The notes under the pieces are model-generated. The model searched no databases. It was not told where the DNA came from and saw nothing but the letters and a program-made list of their open reading frames with translations. This document shows positions 14,932 to 15,747 of a stretch of 15,747 nucleotides of DNA, piece after piece. The translations under genes and the position numbers were made by a program. Source of the stretch: Thermoplasmata archaeon (GTDB lineage Archaea > Thermoplasmatota > E2 > DHVEG-1 > B18-G2); NCBI GenBank assembly GCA_021163455.1, contig JAGGWT010000026.1, positions 1 to 15,747 on the forward strand. Direction: 5' to 3'. How positions within the stretch are numbered: the stretch's first letter is position 1; each line of letters opens with the position of its first letter.

Positions 14932-14942
14932 ACTTTAAAAAG
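14932..14942 (-). promoter_or_regulatory. Possible TATA box for the glycosyltransferase/nuclease pair
   Basis: On the minus strand CCTTTTTAAAG is the best TATA-like element upstream of the ATG at 14904. Its centre is about 33 bp from the start codon, giving a leader of roughly 8 nt. The match is imperfect, so read-through from the upstream surface-protein gene is an alternative. Confidence 0.4.
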
Positions 14943-14943
14943 G

Positions 14944-14968
14944 TTTAATAAAAATAAGAAAGAAGAGA
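14944..14968 (-). terminator. T-rich terminator region after the surface-protein gene
   Basis: Minus-strand transcripts leaving the surface-protein gene meet a pyrimidine/T-rich tract beginning about 12 nt after the stop codon and containing TTATTTTTATT. No hairpin is evident. This is the usual look of an archaeal intrinsic terminator. It lies directly before the TATA-like element of the next gene. Confidence 0.5.
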
Positions 14969-14979
14969 GGGTTGCTGGT

Positions 14980-15747
14980 TTACTGGTGTCTTCTTCTGAG
15001 CAGTACGAATGCTACACCTATCGCCGCTATCAATGTTACCAGCTCGAATCCTGGTATTCCGCCAGCAGTTACAGTTATCTCGTAGGTTGCTGTCTCGTAA
15101 CCATCTTTCTCTGCCACTATTGTGAATGTTGTCTCCTTATTCACCTGTGGGATTGTGAAGGATACTCCCTCTGGACCGGTGAGTGTCTTTGTCTCAATGA
15201 CCTCGTTGCCCTTCTTGAGTGTTATGGTCACTCCGTATACCTGTCCAGCATCGGATGTCACCTTAACCGTTATCTTCTGACCTGAGTTTGCCTTGCTTGG
15301 TGCAGAGATGTACAGGTTGAATTTGTTCATGATGGTTATGCTCTCTTCATCGGATTTGTATCCTGGTTTTGTGGCAATGAGTTTGTATGTCACGTATGGT
15401 ACAGTTCCTGGAATTGATATCTCAAACGATACCTGTCCGCTGGCATCTGTTATCTTTGTCTGTCCAGTTCCTGTGAATTTAACCTGTACACCCTCTACTC
15501 CTTTTCCGCTCTCATCCTTTACTGTGACTGTGAAGGTTCCCTCCTCTACAGTTGATGGTACATCGATATGCAGAGAGTGGGATGTTACCTCAATCTTTGT
15601 TCCGGTTGTTCTGTTCTCAATGAGTATGTCTATGTATCCGGTTGATCCTGGCAGGAATGAGAATGTTGCAATTCCATTGGTTCCAGTCGTTGCATTCAGT
15701 TCAATTCCTGCACCCTTGAGTGTTACATTCACTCCAGAGAGTGGCTG
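14980..15747 (-). CDS. Secreted surface protein with Ig-like repeats and PGF-CTERM anchor (partial, N-terminus off right edge)
   Basis: Only the last 255 residues are in the window; the frame is open to the edge, so the true start lies outside. The C-terminus is a tripartite sorting signal: PGF at 232-234, a hydrophobic segment (LVTLIAAIGVAFVLL) and a basic RRRHQ tail. It fits PGF-CTERM, which archaeosortase A processes in proteins destined for a lipid-anchored S-layer or surface location. Before it are beta-sandwich repeats with a period near 85 residues. Copies start near SLHIDVPS (58) and NLYISAPS (144), each followed by TVKV-type strands, a G-V-x-V turn and a KPGY or KDGY motif. A partial third copy lies upstream. 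They look like Ig-like or carboxypeptidase-regulatory-like domains. Three N-glycosylation sequons (NVT 7-9, NAT 18-20, NRT 45-47) cluster in the visible N-terminal part. The specific function is unknown. Confidence 0.85.
   Translation of the reverse strand, partial: QPLSGVNVTLKGAGIELNATTGTNGIATFSFLPGSTGYIDILIENRTTGTKIEVTSHSLHIDVPSTVEEGTFTVTVKDESGKGVEGVQVKFTGTGQTKITDASGQVSFEISIPGTVPYVTYKLIATKPGYKSDEESITIMNKFNLYISAPSKANSGQKITVKVTSDAGQVYGVTITLKKGNEVIETKTLTGPEGVSFTIPQVNKETTFTIVAEKDGYETATYEITVTAGGIPGFELVTLIAAIGVAFVLLRRRHQ

Overview
The window is archaeal chromosome, about 44% GC, rich in ATA, AGA and AGG codons. It carries the archaeal RNA polymerase operon, archaeal TATA/BRE-type promoters, an archaea-only amidotransferase subunit (GatE) and a PGF-CTERM surface-protein anchor. 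RpoB is one unbroken chain and the largest subunit is split into A' and A''. Methanogens, haloarchaea and Archaeoglobus split RpoB, so a euryarchaeote outside that group is likely. Thermoplasmatota or a Thermococcus-side lineage are candidates, and codon use hints at a thermophile. The lineage is inference.

Layout. (1) 1-115: the 3' end of an unrecognised gene, ending in a perfect 10-bp hairpin that could fold into a pseudoknot. (2) 147-8591, plus strand: a strong TATA box, tRNA-Lys(UUU), then rpoH, rpoB, rpoA1, rpoA2, rpl30e and nusA with gaps of a few bases or overlaps. tRNA and RNAP genes look like one transcription unit. (3) 8604-11950, plus strand: its own promoter, then a four-gene set matching in order and domain content the dye-linked L-proline dehydrogenase operon described in Thermococcales (pdhA-pdhF-pdhX-pdhB). 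It encodes a [2Fe-2S]/FAD/NAD(P) subunit, a 2[4Fe-4S] protein, a BFD-like [2Fe-2S] protein and a DAO-family flavoprotein. The genes overlap by 10-16 nt. (4) 11985-13853, plus strand: gatE, probably on a near-leaderless transcript, without gatD beside it. (5) 13841-14904, minus strand: a family-2 glycosyltransferase followed by an overlapping small membrane-anchored predicted nuclease (COG4741-like) whose end overlaps the end of gatE by 13 nt. (6) 14980-15747, minus strand: the C-terminal part of a secreted protein with tandem beta-sandwich repeats and a PGF-CTERM tail.

How the parts work together. The first block makes the transcription machinery plus one ribosomal protein and a lysine tRNA. 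The pdh-like block makes a multi-centre flavo-iron-sulfur complex that would oxidise an amino or imino acid, with L-proline the leading candidate, and pass electrons to a carrier. GatE, with a GatD encoded elsewhere, makes Gln-tRNA(Gln). The right end is a cell-surface region: a sortase-type anchored protein with N-glycosylation sequons near a glycosyltransferase of the lipid-linked sugar type.

I see no insertion sequences, CRISPR arrays, prophage genes or rRNA. No wholly new system is evident. The best leads are the pseudoknot-capable hairpin at the left edge, the tRNA-headed RNAP operon with an atypical RpoH, and the glycosyltransferase/membrane-nuclease pair.
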